This document shows, in pieces, positions 43,052-51,311 of a DNA stretch of 64,000 bases. Both the position numbers and the translations under genes were made by a program. A model generated the notes under the pieces. That model saw only the letters and a program-made list of their open reading frames with translations, was not told the DNA's origin and did not search any database. The DNA comes from Streptomyces spinosus (GTDB lineage Bacteria > Actinomycetota > Actinomycetes > Streptomycetales > Streptomycetaceae), in assembly GCF_020400655.1 (NCBI RefSeq), contig NZ_JAINRC010000016.1:62001-126000 (forward strand), given 5' to 3'. The stretch's first letter is position 1. Each line of letters begins with the position of its first letter.

Positions 43052-44704
43052 CTAGAACTCCCCCGTCCGGTCGGTCCGCAGCCGCTCCAGGACGAGCAGC
43101 GCGGCGGCGCACACCACCATGAGAATCGTCGAAAGGGCCATCGCCTGGCCGTAGTTGAGTTCGCCGGGACGGCTGAGCAGCCGGGCCACCGCGACCGGGA
43201 GGGTCGGGTTGTCGGGCCGGGCGATGAACACGGTGGCCCCGAACTCGCCCAGCGACACGGCGAACGCGAACCCGGACGCGACCAGCAGCGCCCGCCTCAC
43301 CAGCGGCAGATCCACCTCCCGCCACACCCGCCAGGGCGAGGCGCCGAGCACGGCCGCCGCCTCCCTGAGCCGGACGTCCACCGCGCGCAGCACGGGCAGC
43401 ATGGTCCGTACGACGAACGGGGCGCCGACCAGCGCCTGGGCGAGCGGCACCAGGATCCAGGACTGGCGCAGGTCCAGCGGCGGTCTGTCGAGGGCGATCA
43501 GGAAGCCGAAGCCGACGGTCACGGCGGAGACGCCGAGCGGCAGCATCAACAGCGCGTCGAAGCCCCGCACCAGCCGTCCCGCGTCCCGCCGGGCCAGCGC
43601 GGCGGCGGCGAGAGCGCCGATCACCACGGCGATGGCGGTGGCCGCGACCGCGTACTGCAGCGAGGTCCACACCGCGTGCACGGGCGCCACCAGGAACGTA
43701 CCGCCGTCCGCGCGGGTCAGCGCCCGGTAGTAGCCGAGACCGGGCGCGTCCAGGGAGCGGCGGACGAGGACGGCGAGCGGCAGGACCAGCAGCAGCGCGA
43801 CGACGACGAGGACCGAGGCGAGCAGGGTCCACTGTCCGGCGCCGCGCGGACGCCGGGCCGTCACCGTCGGGTCCACGAGCCGCAGCGCGGTCTCCCGGCG
43901 CCGTACCGTCCAGGCGTGCACGGCGAGGACGGCGCCGACCGCCGCGAACTGGACCAGGGTGAGGACGGCGGCCGTGGACAGGTCGAAGACCTCGGAGGTC
44001 TGCCGGTAGATCTCCACTTCGAGGGTGGAGAAGGTGGGGCCGCCGAGGATCTGCACCACACCGAAGGAGGTGAAGGTGAACAGGAACACCATCAGGGCGG
44101 CGGCGGCCACGGCGGGCGCGAGCGCGGGCAGGGTCACCCTGCGCCAGGCCGTCAGCGGGGAGGCGCCCAGCATCCGGGCGGCCTCCTCCTGCCGGGGGTC
44201 GAGCTGCGCCCACAGGCCGCCCACGGTCCGCACGACGACCGCGAAGTTGAAGAAGACATGGGCCAGCAGGATCGCCCACACCGTGGTGTCCAGCCGTACC
44301 CCCGACAGCTCGTCCAGCAGCCCGCCCCGGCCGAGCAGTGCCAGGAAGGCGCTTCCCGCGACGACGGTGGGCAGCACGAACGGGACGGTGACGACGGCCC
44401 GCAGCAGCTGCTTGCCCGGGAAGTCGAGGCGGGCGAAGACGTAGCCGGCGGGCAGGGCGAGCAGCAGGGTGAGCGCGGTGGAGGCGAGCGCCTGCCAGGT
44501 GGTGAACCACAGCACGTGCCGGATGTCCGGCCGGGTGACGACGTCCGCGATCCGGCCGAGGTGCCAGGCACCGTCCGTCTCCAGCCCGCGCGCGACGATC
44601 GCGGCCACGGGCCAGGCGAAGAACAGCGCGAAGAACGCGACGGGCAGGGCCATCAGGCCGAGCCGCACCGCGCTCCCGCGCCTGTCCCTCACACGGGCGG
44701 TCAC
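43052..44704 (-). CDS. thiP: Thiamine ABC transporter permease (fused two-domain)
   Basis: The 550-residue membrane protein is a tandem of two permease domains with about 12 transmembrane segments and two EAA loops (QEEAARMLGASPLTAWRRV and LREAAAVLGASPWRVWREV), as in ThiP and FbpB. The GTG at 44704 overlaps the binding-protein stop by four bases. Confidence 0.92.
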   Translation of the reverse strand: MTARVRDRRGSAVRLGLMALPVAFFALFFAWPVAAIVARGLETDGAWHLGRIADVVTRPDIRHVLWFTTWQALASTALTLLLALPAGYVFARLDFPGKQLLRAVVTVPFVLPTVVAGSAFLALLGRGGLLDELSGVRLDTTVWAILLAHVFFNFAVVVRTVGGLWAQLDPRQEEAARMLGASPLTAWRRVTLPALAPAVAAAALMVFLFTFTSFGVVQILGGPTFSTLEVEIYRQTSEVFDLSTAAVLTLVQFAAVGAVLAVHAWTVRRRETALRLVDPTVTARRPRGAGQWTLLASVLVVVALLLVLPLAVLVRRSLDAPGLGYYRALTRADGGTFLVAPVHAVWTSLQYAVAATAIAVVIGALAAAALARRDAGRLVRGFDALLMLPLGVSAVTVGFGFLIALDRPPLDLRQSWILVPLAQALVGAPFVVRTMLPVLRAVDVRLREAAAVLGASPWRVWREVDLPLVRRALLVASGFAFAVSLGEFGATVFIARPDNPTLPVAVARLLSRPGELNYGQAMALSTILMVVCAAALLVLERLRTDRTGEF

Positions 44705-45774
44705 CTCAGTACGAGTGACGTCCACGACTTGACCCACTGGTCGCGGTTGGCGGCGATCCTGTCCGGGGCCAGGGTCGCGGGATCCTTGGCGGCCGGCCCG
44801 TACTTCGTGAAGTCGGCGGGGACGGCCGCCCCCTGTACGACCGGGTAGACGAACATGTTCAGCGGCATGTCCTGCTGGAACTTCTTGGTCAGCAGGAAGT
44901 CGAGGAACGCCTTGCCGCCCTTGGTGTTCTTCGCGTGGCTCAGCAGCCCGGCGTACTCGGTCTGCCGGAAGCAGGTGCCGTACGACACCCCGGTCGGGGC
45001 GGTGGCGGGCCGTTTCTTGGCGTAGATCACCTCGGCGGGCGGGGAGGAGGCGTACGACACCACCAGCGGCCGGTCGCCACCCGCCTTCTTCCCCTCGGAG
45101 GAACCGGAGAACTCCTGGTAGTAGGCCTGCTCCCAGCCGTCGACGACCTTGACGCCGTTGGCCTTGAGCTTCTTCCAGTACTCCTGCCAGCCGTCGTCCC
45201 CGAACCGCGCGGCGCTGCCGAGCAGGAAGCCGAGGCCCGGCGAGGAGGTGGCCGCGTTCTCGGTGACGAGGAGGTTCCTGTACGCGGGCTCGGCGAGGTC
45301 GGCGAAGGACTGCGGCGGGGTCAGCTTGTGCGCGCTGAACCAGGCCTTGTCGTAGTTGACGCAGATGTCGCCGGTGTCGACGGGCGTGACGCGGTGCTTG
45401 TCCTGGTCGACGCGGAACTCGGGCCGGACCGTGTCGTAGCCCTTGGCCCGGTACGGCTGGAACAGCCCGTTGTCGAGGGCTCGGGAGAGCAGGGTGTTGT
45501 CGACGCCGAAGAAGACGTCGCCCTGTGGGTTGTCCTTGGTCAGCACGGCCTTGTTGACGGCCTGTCCGGCGTCGCCGTCCTTGAGGACCCTGACCTTGTA
45601 CCCGGACTGCTTCTCGAAGTCCTTCAGCACGTTCTTGGAGACGGCCCACGAGTCGTGGCTGACGAGCGTCACGGTCTTGGAATCCGCGGCCGGTCCGCTC
45701 GTGCCGGAACCGCACGCGGACAGGCCGACCAGGCCGAGCCCGACCGCCACGGCCACGAAGGTCTTGTGGTGCAC
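44701..45774 (-). CDS. thiB: Thiamine-binding lipoprotein
   Basis: The 357-residue extracellular protein has a short signal and lipobox LSAC. It has the ThiB/TbpA-type start (VTLVSHDSWAVSKNVLKDFE) and conserved GDVFFGVDNTLLSRAL and TSSPGLGFLL blocks that surround thiamine. The GTG at 45774 follows AGGAGG by seven bases. Expression is expected to fall when thiamine pyrophosphate is abundant. Confidence 0.92.
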   Translation of the reverse strand: MHHKTFVAVAVGLGLVGLSACGSGTSGPAADSKTVTLVSHDSWAVSKNVLKDFEKQSGYKVRVLKDGDAGQAVNKAVLTKDNPQGDVFFGVDNTLLSRALDNGLFQPYRAKGYDTVRPEFRVDQDKHRVTPVDTGDICVNYDKAWFSAHKLTPPQSFADLAEPAYRNLLVTENAATSSPGLGFLLGSAARFGDDGWQEYWKKLKANGVKVVDGWEQAYYQEFSGSSEGKKAGGDRPLVVSYASSPPAEVIYAKKRPATAPTGVSYGTCFRQTEYAGLLSHAKNTKGGKAFLDFLLTKKFQQDMPLNMFVYPVVQGAAVPADFTKYGPAAKDPATLAPDRIAANRDQWVKSWTSLVLR

Positions 45775-45810
45775 TGGATGTCCTCCTGGGGTTGGCCAGG
45801 AAGAGGCGCG

Positions 45811-45848
45811 GCCCCGCCCGGGCTCCGCTGGGGAGACCCGGACGGGGC
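45811..45848 (-). terminator. Hairpin in the expression platform of the TPP riboswitch
   Basis: A GC-rich stem with arms at about 45811-45826 and 45832-45848 lies between the aptamer and the thiB ribosome site. It can act as an intrinsic terminator for ligand-dependent attenuation. It has no T tract, so a translational mechanism remains possible. Confidence 0.6.
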
Positions 45849-45867
45849 GCAACAGCTTGAGTGATGA

Positions 45868-45957
45868 CCGAACTTCCTACCCAGAATGACCTGGGCGAGG
45901 TTCAGAGGGTCTGCGGCCCGGTGCCGCACTCTCAGCGCTGTGGCGCTCCCCTGTCGG
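45868..45957 (-). ncRNA. TPP (THI-box) riboswitch aptamer
   Basis: On the minus strand the leader reads CCGACAGGGG, then GCGCTGAGAGTGCGG, ACCCTCTGAACCT and GGGTAGGAAGTTCGG in order. These are the conserved CUGAGA (45929-45935), ACCC-UUUGAACCU (45898-45910) and GGGUAGGGA elements of thiamine-pyrophosphate riboswitches, closed by a short P1 stem (CCGA/TCGG). It lies about 95 bases upstream of thiB and sets the specificity of the importer. Confidence 0.95.
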
Positions 45958-45985
45958 AATATGAAGATATGTGGACGGGGTCAGG

Positions 45986-47092
45986 TTACCGCTCGGTGGC
46001 CGCGAGCTGACCGCAGGCCCCGTCGATCTCCTGTCCGCGGGTGTCCCGGACGGTGACGGGCACCCCGTGCGCGGCGATGGCCTCTACGAACGCCTTCTCG
46101 TCCTCCGGCCGCGACGCGGTCCACTTCGACCCCGGCGTCGGGTTCAGCGGGATGAGGTTGACGTGCACGGGCTTGCCCTTCAGCAGCCGCCCGAGCCTGT
46201 CGCCCCGCCACGCCTGGTCGTTGATGTCACGGATGAGCGCGTACTCGATGGACAGCCGGCGCCCGGACTTCTCGGTGTACTCGAACCCGGCGTCCAGGAC
46301 CTCGCGCACCTTCCACCGCGTGTTCACGGGGACGAGGGTGTCGCGCAGCTCGTCGTCGGGGGCGTGCAGGGAGATCGCGAGCCGGCACTTCAGTCCCTCG
46401 TCGGCGAACCGGTGGATGGCCGGCACGAGCCCGACGGTGGAGACGGTGATCCCGCGCTGCGAGAGGCCGAGCCCGTCCGGAGCGGGGTCGGTGAGCGCCC
46501 GGATGGCGCCGACGACCCGCTTGTAGTTGGCGAGGGGCTCGCCCATCCCCATGAAGACGATGTTGGACAGCCGCGCGGGCCCACCGGGCACCTCACCGTC
46601 CCGCAGCGCCCGCATGCCGTCCACGATCTGGTGGACGATCTCCGCGGTGGACAGGTTCCGGTCCAGCCCGGCCTGCCCGGTCGCACAGAACGGGCAGTTC
46701 ATACCGCACCCGGCCTGCGAGCTGATGCACATGGTGACCCGGTCCGGGTACCGCATGAGCACGGACTCGACCAGCGTCCCGTCGAACAGCCGCCACAGCG
46801 TCTTGCGCGTGGTCCCCTCATCGGTGGACAGGTGCCGGACGACGGTCATCAGCTCCGGGAACAGCGCTTCCTGAAGCTTGGCGCGGGAACCGGCGGGGAT
46901 GTCGGTCCACTGCTCCGGGTCGTGCGCGTACCGCGCGAAGTAGTGCTGCGAGAGCTGCTTGGCACGGAACGGCTTCTCTCCGATCCCGGCCACGGCGTCC
47001 TTGCGCTCGGCGGGCGTGAGGTCGGCGAGATGCCGCGGCGGCTTCTTGGCTCCGCGCGGCGCGACGAAAGTGAGTTCTCCGGGCTTGGGCAT
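45986..47092 (-). CDS. rlmN: 23S rRNA (adenine2503-C2)-methyltransferase
   Basis: The 368-residue radical-SAM enzyme methylates A2503 of 23S rRNA and A37 of some tRNAs. The iron-sulfur motif CGMNCPFC (CxxxCxxC) is intact, followed by NIVFMGMGEPLANY and the SAM-contact region GLVPAIHRFADEG. A conserved cysteine near the C-terminus (DGACGQLA) completes the active site. Length is normal. Confidence 0.95.
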   Translation of the reverse strand: MPKPGELTFVAPRGAKKPPRHLADLTPAERKDAVAGIGEKPFRAKQLSQHYFARYAHDPEQWTDIPAGSRAKLQEALFPELMTVVRHLSTDEGTTRKTLWRLFDGTLVESVLMRYPDRVTMCISSQAGCGMNCPFCATGQAGLDRNLSTAEIVHQIVDGMRALRDGEVPGGPARLSNIVFMGMGEPLANYKRVVGAIRALTDPAPDGLGLSQRGITVSTVGLVPAIHRFADEGLKCRLAISLHAPDDELRDTLVPVNTRWKVREVLDAGFEYTEKSGRRLSIEYALIRDINDQAWRGDRLGRLLKGKPVHVNLIPLNPTPGSKWTASRPEDEKAFVEAIAAHGVPVTVRDTRGQEIDGACGQLAATER

Positions 47093-47254
47093 GGTGCATC
47101 CAGTGTCGCAGATCCAATCGGGTGGCCTGCCCGGGCCAATCGACCACGCGCCGACGCTCCGGGTGCATGCGCACCTGACGCCGTTCAGTCAGGAGCGCAA
47201 GCGGAAGGCTGGGGACCGCGTGTTCCTGCCGGTACCGCCGGGCACGCGCGAGGA

Positions 47255-47410
47255 ATGACCCCTTACTACGCGGCATCGGTTGAACTGGCAGAGCGCTGGC
47301 AAGGCCCTCCGTGGCTCAGATGGGCCTTCCTGGTCGTGTGGGTGCTCTGCGGAGTGTTCGTCCTCTTCAAGCTGCGCCGGAACGGGTGGAAGTTCCCCCG
47401 ACGGCGCTGA
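47255..47410 (+). CDS. Small single-pass membrane protein
   Basis: The 51-residue frame starts MTPYYAASVELAERW, has one strong hydrophobic segment (WAFLVVWVLCGVFVLFKL) and a basic end (KFPRRR), so it looks like a real tail-positive membrane peptide. The AGGA just before the ATG is too close to be a good ribosome site, so the start is doubtful. Its stop lies inside a 19-bp duplication. Confidence 0.4.
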   Translation: MTPYYAASVELAERWQGPPWLRWAFLVVWVLCGVFVLFKLRRNGWKFPRRR

Positions 47411-47429
47411 GTTCCCCCGACGGCGCTGA
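47392..47429. repeat. Perfect 19-bp tandem duplication at a stop codon
   Basis: gttcccccgacggcgctga occurs twice head to tail (47392-47410, 47411-47429). The first copy ends exactly with the TGA of the small membrane protein; the second lies in the short gap before the convergent gene. Confidence 0.95.
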
Positions 47430-47444
47430 GGCGGCCCGTTGTCG

Positions 47445-47633
47445 TCAGTCGCCGTCGGCGTCGCCGTTGAGGCCTCGTCTGCGGCTCTTCTGGGCGGTGC
47501 TCAGCAGTTCGCCCGCGCCGCGTGTGAGGGCCGCCACGATCCGGACCCAGCGCGGGCCGCCGCGCTCCGCCCAGACCACGCAGACGCAGCCGCCGACGGC
47601 GAGGGCCAGGACGCCGAGCAGGAGCAGGATCAT
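47445..47633 (-). CDS. Small membrane protein
   Basis: The 62-residue protein has an N-terminal hydrophobic segment (ILLLLGVLALAVGGCVCVVW) and a basic cytoplasmic part ending GLNGDADGD. GGGGGAA just before the ATG at 47633 supports translation. Two cysteines lie in or next to the membrane segment. No family recognised. Confidence 0.55.
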   Translation of the reverse strand: MILLLLGVLALAVGGCVCVVWAERGGPRWVRIVAALTRGAGELLSTAQKSRRRGLNGDADGD

Positions 47634-47674
47634 GTTTCCCCCTTGTGTTCCCCCGTACCTTGCCACGCGACGTC

Positions 47675-49171
47675 TCACCACGTCACGGGCAGGGTCCTCG
47701 GCCCGCGGATCAGCCCCTGCGTCTGGAACCCGACGTCCTCGGGCGGCACGGCCAGGCGGATGCCGGGGAAGCGGGCGAGCACGGCGCCGATCATGACCTC
47801 GGCCTCCATGCGGGCCATGACGGCGGCCAGGCAGTGGTGCGGGCCGTGCCCGAAGGCCACGTGGGCGAGGCCGGCGCGGTCGAAGTCCAGGGCGTCCGGG
47901 TCGGGGAAGACCGCGGGGTCGCGGTTGGCGGCGAGATAGGCGTTGTAGACGACGTCACCGGCCCGTATCAGCCGGCCGCCGACCTCCACGTCCTCCGTGG
48001 CGATGCGCGGGATGCCGACGCCGTTGCGGTGCGGGACGTAGCGGAACAGTTCCTCCACGGCCCGGGGCAGCAGCTCCGGCTCCCGGCGCAGCCGGTCCAG
48101 GTGCCCCGGGTGGGTGAGCAGCGCGTACATCATCGAACCGCTGTTGTTGCGGACCGCGTGACCGCCGCTGACCTGGACGGCGATGGCCAGGGACAGCGCC
48201 TCGTCGTCGGTGATCTCGCCGGCCTCGGCGGCCCGTGCCAGCACGCCTGCCAGATCGTCTCGGGGGTCCTCTCGGCGCCTGTGGAGCAGTTCGGTGATCC
48301 GCGCCCGGGTGATCAGGGCCGCCTCCCTGGCCCGCTCCTCCGCACCCGCTCCCGCGGACAGCAGGGCCTCGCCGGTCGTGGCCCAGCGGTGCCAGTCCTT
48401 CTCCTCCACGCCGAGGAAGTCGCGGAGCACGGCGAGCGGGAAGGGGCCGTGCAGGTGTTCCATGAGGTCGGCCGGGGCTCCGGCGCGTTCCATCCCTTCG
48501 AGCAGGACGGCGGCCCTGTGCTCCGCGAGCGGACGCAGCCGCCGCATGCTCCGCCCGGTGAACGCGCGGGCGACGACCCGGCGCAGCCGGGTGTGCCGGG
48601 GCGGATCCATGTACTGCAGGCCCGCCGTCTGCGAGGCCACCGGCACCGGGCGCATGGTGGTGACGGCTCGGCCGACGACCCGTGCCCGGGAGAAGCGCGG
48701 GTCCGAGGTGACGAACCGGACGTCGTCGTACCGCGTGACCAGCCAGGCGCACCCCTCCCCGTACGGGAGCCTGATCCGCGCGACCGGTTCCTCACGCAGC
48801 AGCACGTCCAGGAAGGGATCGGGGACGAGCGCGGGCAGATCCTCGACGGGCCAGGACCGGACGGGCGGGGCCGGCGAGCCGGCGACGAGGCCGGGGCCGG
48901 GGTTGGCGGAGGCGGGGGCTGGGCCGACGGGTGTGCGAGCGGAGGTCCGGCCGGCGGGGGCTGACGAGAGGCCGGCAGATGCAGCGGCAGAGGCAGGGGC
49001 GGCGGACTCGGTAGCGGCCGAGGCGGCGGGCGCGGGGGCGCCCGGCGTACGGGCGGGGTCGGCGGGGGTGGACGCCGGGCCGGCCGGGGCAGGCGGCCGG
49101 CCCGGGTCCGGCACCGGATCGGCGGAGGCGGGGGCCGGGTCGTACGGGGTGGGCGTCGGGTCGAGGGGCAT
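47675..49171 (-). CDS. Cytochrome P450 with N-terminal Pro/Ala-rich extension and atypical I-helix
   Basis: The 498-residue haem protein has the haem-cysteine motif FGHGPHHCLA (Cys447) and an ExxR motif in EELFRYVP, so it should bind haem. The I-helix position normally AGxE/DTT reads SGGHAVRNN (about residues 333-341), lacking the acid and threonine used for oxygen activation. About 100 residues of Pro/Ala-rich sequence precede the core. Valine and leucine codons I checked between residues 25 and 102 are not start codons, so the extension is probably real. GGAG precedes the ATG. No ferredoxin gene is adjacent. Confidence 0.9.
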   Translation of the reverse strand: MPLDPTPTPYDPAPASADPVPDPGRPPAPAGPASTPADPARTPGAPAPAASAATESAAPASAAASAGLSSAPAGRTSARTPVGPAPASANPGPGLVAGSPAPPVRSWPVEDLPALVPDPFLDVLLREEPVARIRLPYGEGCAWLVTRYDDVRFVTSDPRFSRARVVGRAVTTMRPVPVASQTAGLQYMDPPRHTRLRRVVARAFTGRSMRRLRPLAEHRAAVLLEGMERAGAPADLMEHLHGPFPLAVLRDFLGVEEKDWHRWATTGEALLSAGAGAEERAREAALITRARITELLHRRREDPRDDLAGVLARAAEAGEITDDEALSLAIAVQVSGGHAVRNNSGSMMYALLTHPGHLDRLRREPELLPRAVEELFRYVPHRNGVGIPRIATEDVEVGGRLIRAGDVVYNAYLAANRDPAVFPDPDALDFDRAGLAHVAFGHGPHHCLAAVMARMEAEVMIGAVLARFPGIRLAVPPEDVGFQTQGLIRGPRTLPVTW

Positions 49172-49362
49172 CGGCTCACTCCCTGCTGCGTCGCCGGGCG
49201 GTGGTGGAACGGCCGTCCTCTGAGGGAGTCTGCCGTGCGCCGGCGCCGGCCGCCGATTCGTGATGCGGCATCCGGGTGCTGTGGAGGGAGGGGCCTGGCA
49301 CGACCCAGGCCACGGACCGTCGTCATCGCTCCCGGAGCCACCGACAGGTCCGGGTACGGCAA

Positions 49363-49393
49363 CGGCCCCCGCCCTGTTTCCAGGAGGGGGCCG
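49363..49393 (-). terminator. Terminator hairpin after cdsA
   Basis: Arms cggcccccgccctg (49363-49376) and caggagggggccg (49381-49393) with a four-base loop lie 40 bases beyond the cdsA stop. The remaining gap to the P450 start contains a short taccgc triplet repeat (49407-49424) and nothing else recognised. Confidence 0.65.
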
Positions 49394-49433
49394 AAGAAGA
49401 CGTACCGCTACCGCTACCGCTGGCGCCCCCCGC

Positions 49434-50579
49434 TCACGCGGAGCCGACGAAGATCACCATCAGCAGCCACACCACCGGCGCCGTGGGCAGCAGCGAGTCG
49501 AGGCGGTCCATGATGCCGCCGTGCCCGGGGAGCAGGGTGCCCATGTCCTTGATGCCCAGGTCCCGCTTGATCATGGATTCGCCCAGGTCGCCCAGCGTGG
49601 CGCTGGCCGCGACCGCGAGGCCCAGCAGCAGGCCCTGCCACCAGCGGCCGCCCTCGATCAGGAACTGCATGCACAGCGCGCCGGCGACCATCGCGAACAG
49701 CACCGCGCCCAGCAGCCCCTCGCGGGTCTTGCCGGGGCTGATGCGCGGCGCGAGCTTGTGCTTGCCGAAGCGCCAGCCGACCGCGTAGGCGCCGGTGTCG
49801 CTCACGACCGTCAGCAGCAGGAACGTGAGCACCCGCCAGGGACCGTCGTCGGCGGTGAGCATCATCGCGACGAACGTGGCCAGGAACGGCACGTAGAACG
49901 CGGCGAAGAGGCCGGCCGTGACGTCCTTGAGGTAGTTCTCCGGCGGCTCCGTCATCCGCCAGACCAGCGCGGCCAGCGCCGTCAGCGCCATGGCGACCCA
50001 CGCGCCCTCGGCCCCCCGCACGTACCCGGCGACGACCATCGCCGCGCCGCCGACCGCGAGCGGCACCAGCGGCGCCTTGATGCCCTTGCGCTCCTGGAGC
50101 CTGCTGGTCAGCTCCCACAGGCCGACGACGACGGCGACCGCGATCACGCCGACGAACACGGCCTTGACGATGAACAGGGACGCGATGATCACCACACCGA
50201 GCCCGACGCCGACGCCTATGGCCGCGGTCAGGTCACGGCCCGCGCTCTTCTTCTGCGGCGCTGGCGCCGGCTGCGGGACGTCGGGCATGGGCTCCGGGTT
50301 CTGGGTCTCGGCCGGGAGTTCCCGGGCCTGATACGTCTCGTCTCGGAACAAGGGGCCGCTCAGCCGAGCGGCCCCCCGGTCGTCGTCCTGGTCTCCTCCG
50401 CCGTACACGGGGGCGTCGGGCACCACGGGCATGGGGCGAGTCTGCTGCGCCTCAGGCGCATCGTATGCGGGACCCGCCGGGCCGGCCCCCGGGGCAGAAT
50501 GGGCGGGCCCACCTGCGGTGGGTCCCCAGTACCCGGCCTGCCCCGCCGATGGCGGCGCCCCCCAGGAAGAGTCGCTCAT
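49434..50579 (-). CDS. cdsA: Phosphatidate cytidylyltransferase
   Basis: The 381-residue membrane enzyme makes CDP-diacylglycerol from phosphatidate and CTP. A disordered Pro-rich N-terminus (1-115) precedes about eight transmembrane segments. The family signature is clear: SDTGAYAVGWRFGKHKL and LGDLGESMIKRD ... PGHGGIMDRLDS. The ATG overlaps the frr stop by one base (TGATG), so the two are translationally coupled. Confidence 0.95.
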   Translation of the reverse strand: MSDSSWGAPPSAGQAGYWGPTAGGPAHSAPGAGPAGPAYDAPEAQQTRPMPVVPDAPVYGGGDQDDDRGAARLSGPLFRDETYQARELPAETQNPEPMPDVPQPAPAPQKKSAGRDLTAAIGVGVGLGVVIIASLFIVKAVFVGVIAVAVVVGLWELTSRLQERKGIKAPLVPLAVGGAAMVVAGYVRGAEGAWVAMALTALAALVWRMTEPPENYLKDVTAGLFAAFYVPFLATFVAMMLTADDGPWRVLTFLLLTVVSDTGAYAVGWRFGKHKLAPRISPGKTREGLLGAVLFAMVAGALCMQFLIEGGRWWQGLLLGLAVAASATLGDLGESMIKRDLGIKDMGTLLPGHGGIMDRLDSLLPTAPVVWLLMVIFVGSA

Positions 50580-51136
50580 CAGACTTCGAGCAGCTCCGCT
50601 TCCTTGTGCTTGAGCAGCTCGTCCACCTGGGCGACGTACTTCGCCGTGGTGTCGTCGAGCTCCTTCTCCGCACGACGGCCCTCGTCCTCGCCGACCTCGC
50701 CGTCCTTGATCAGCTTGTCGATGGCGTCCTTGGCCTTGCGGCGCACCGAGCGGATCGAGACCTTCGCGTCCTCGCCCTTGCCCTTGGCGACCTTGATGTA
50801 CTCGCGGCGGCGCTCCTCGGTGAGCTCGGGGAACACCACCCTGATGATGTTGCCGTCGTTGCTGGGGTTGACGCCCAGGTCGGAGTCGCGGATGGCCTGT
50901 TCGATGTTGCGCAGAGCGCTCTTGTCGAACGGGGTCACGACCGCCATGCGCGGCTCCGGCACGGAGAACGAGGCCAGCTGGTTGATCGGCGTCGGGGCAC
51001 CGTAGTAGTCGGCCACGATCTTGTTGAACATCGCCGGGTGCGCACGGCCGGTGCGGATCGCGGCGAAGTCCTCCTTGGCGACCACGACGGCCTTCTCCAT
51101 CTTCTCCTCGGCTTCGAGGAGGGTCTCTTCGATCAC
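50579..51136 (-). CDS. frr: Ribosome recycling factor
   Basis: The protein starting at the GTG at 51136 (VIEETLLEAEEKMEKAV) is 185 residues, exactly the usual length, with AGGAG six bases upstream. It contains RTGRAHPAMFNKI, the PEPRM turn and the C-terminal helical DDTTAKYVAQVDELLKHKEAELLEV region. It splits post-termination ribosomes with EF-G. The open frame extends 36 codons further upstream to 51244, but those residues do not resemble the family. Confidence 0.95.
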   Translation of the reverse strand: MIEETLLEAEEKMEKAVVVAKEDFAAIRTGRAHPAMFNKIVADYYGAPTPINQLASFSVPEPRMAVVTPFDKSALRNIEQAIRDSDLGVNPSNDGNIIRVVFPELTEERRREYIKVAKGKGEDAKVSIRSVRRKAKDAIDKLIKDGEVGEDEGRRAEKELDDTTAKYVAQVDELLKHKEAELLEV

Positions 51137-51311
51137 CACTTGCTCCTGCGTGTCTTGAGTAAGGCCCGGCTGCGGTTCCTGAAGTCGGTCGGCGGCCGGC
51201 TGCGTCGCGTCTTCTTCCTGCACGGTTCCCGACCGGCAGGACATTGTCCATCCCCCGGCCGGGGTCCGGCCCCCTCACAGGGCCGCACATCACCGGCCGG
51301 GTTGGTCCAGG

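Noticed and set aside
41357..44848. 1163-codon open frame on the plus strand across the thiamine importer
   Set aside because: It is antisense to thiP, thiQ and the MDMPI gene, has Gln/Gly/Arg/His-rich low-complexity sequence and no ribosome site. Typical artefact of third-position GC bias.
49407..49424. taccgc triplet repeat near cdsA as a regulatory repeat
   Set aside because: Only three units; too short to distinguish from chance in GC-rich DNA.
50579..51244. 221-residue start for ribosome recycling factor
   Set aside because: The GTG at 51136 gives the exact family length and has a ribosome site; the extension is not conserved-looking.
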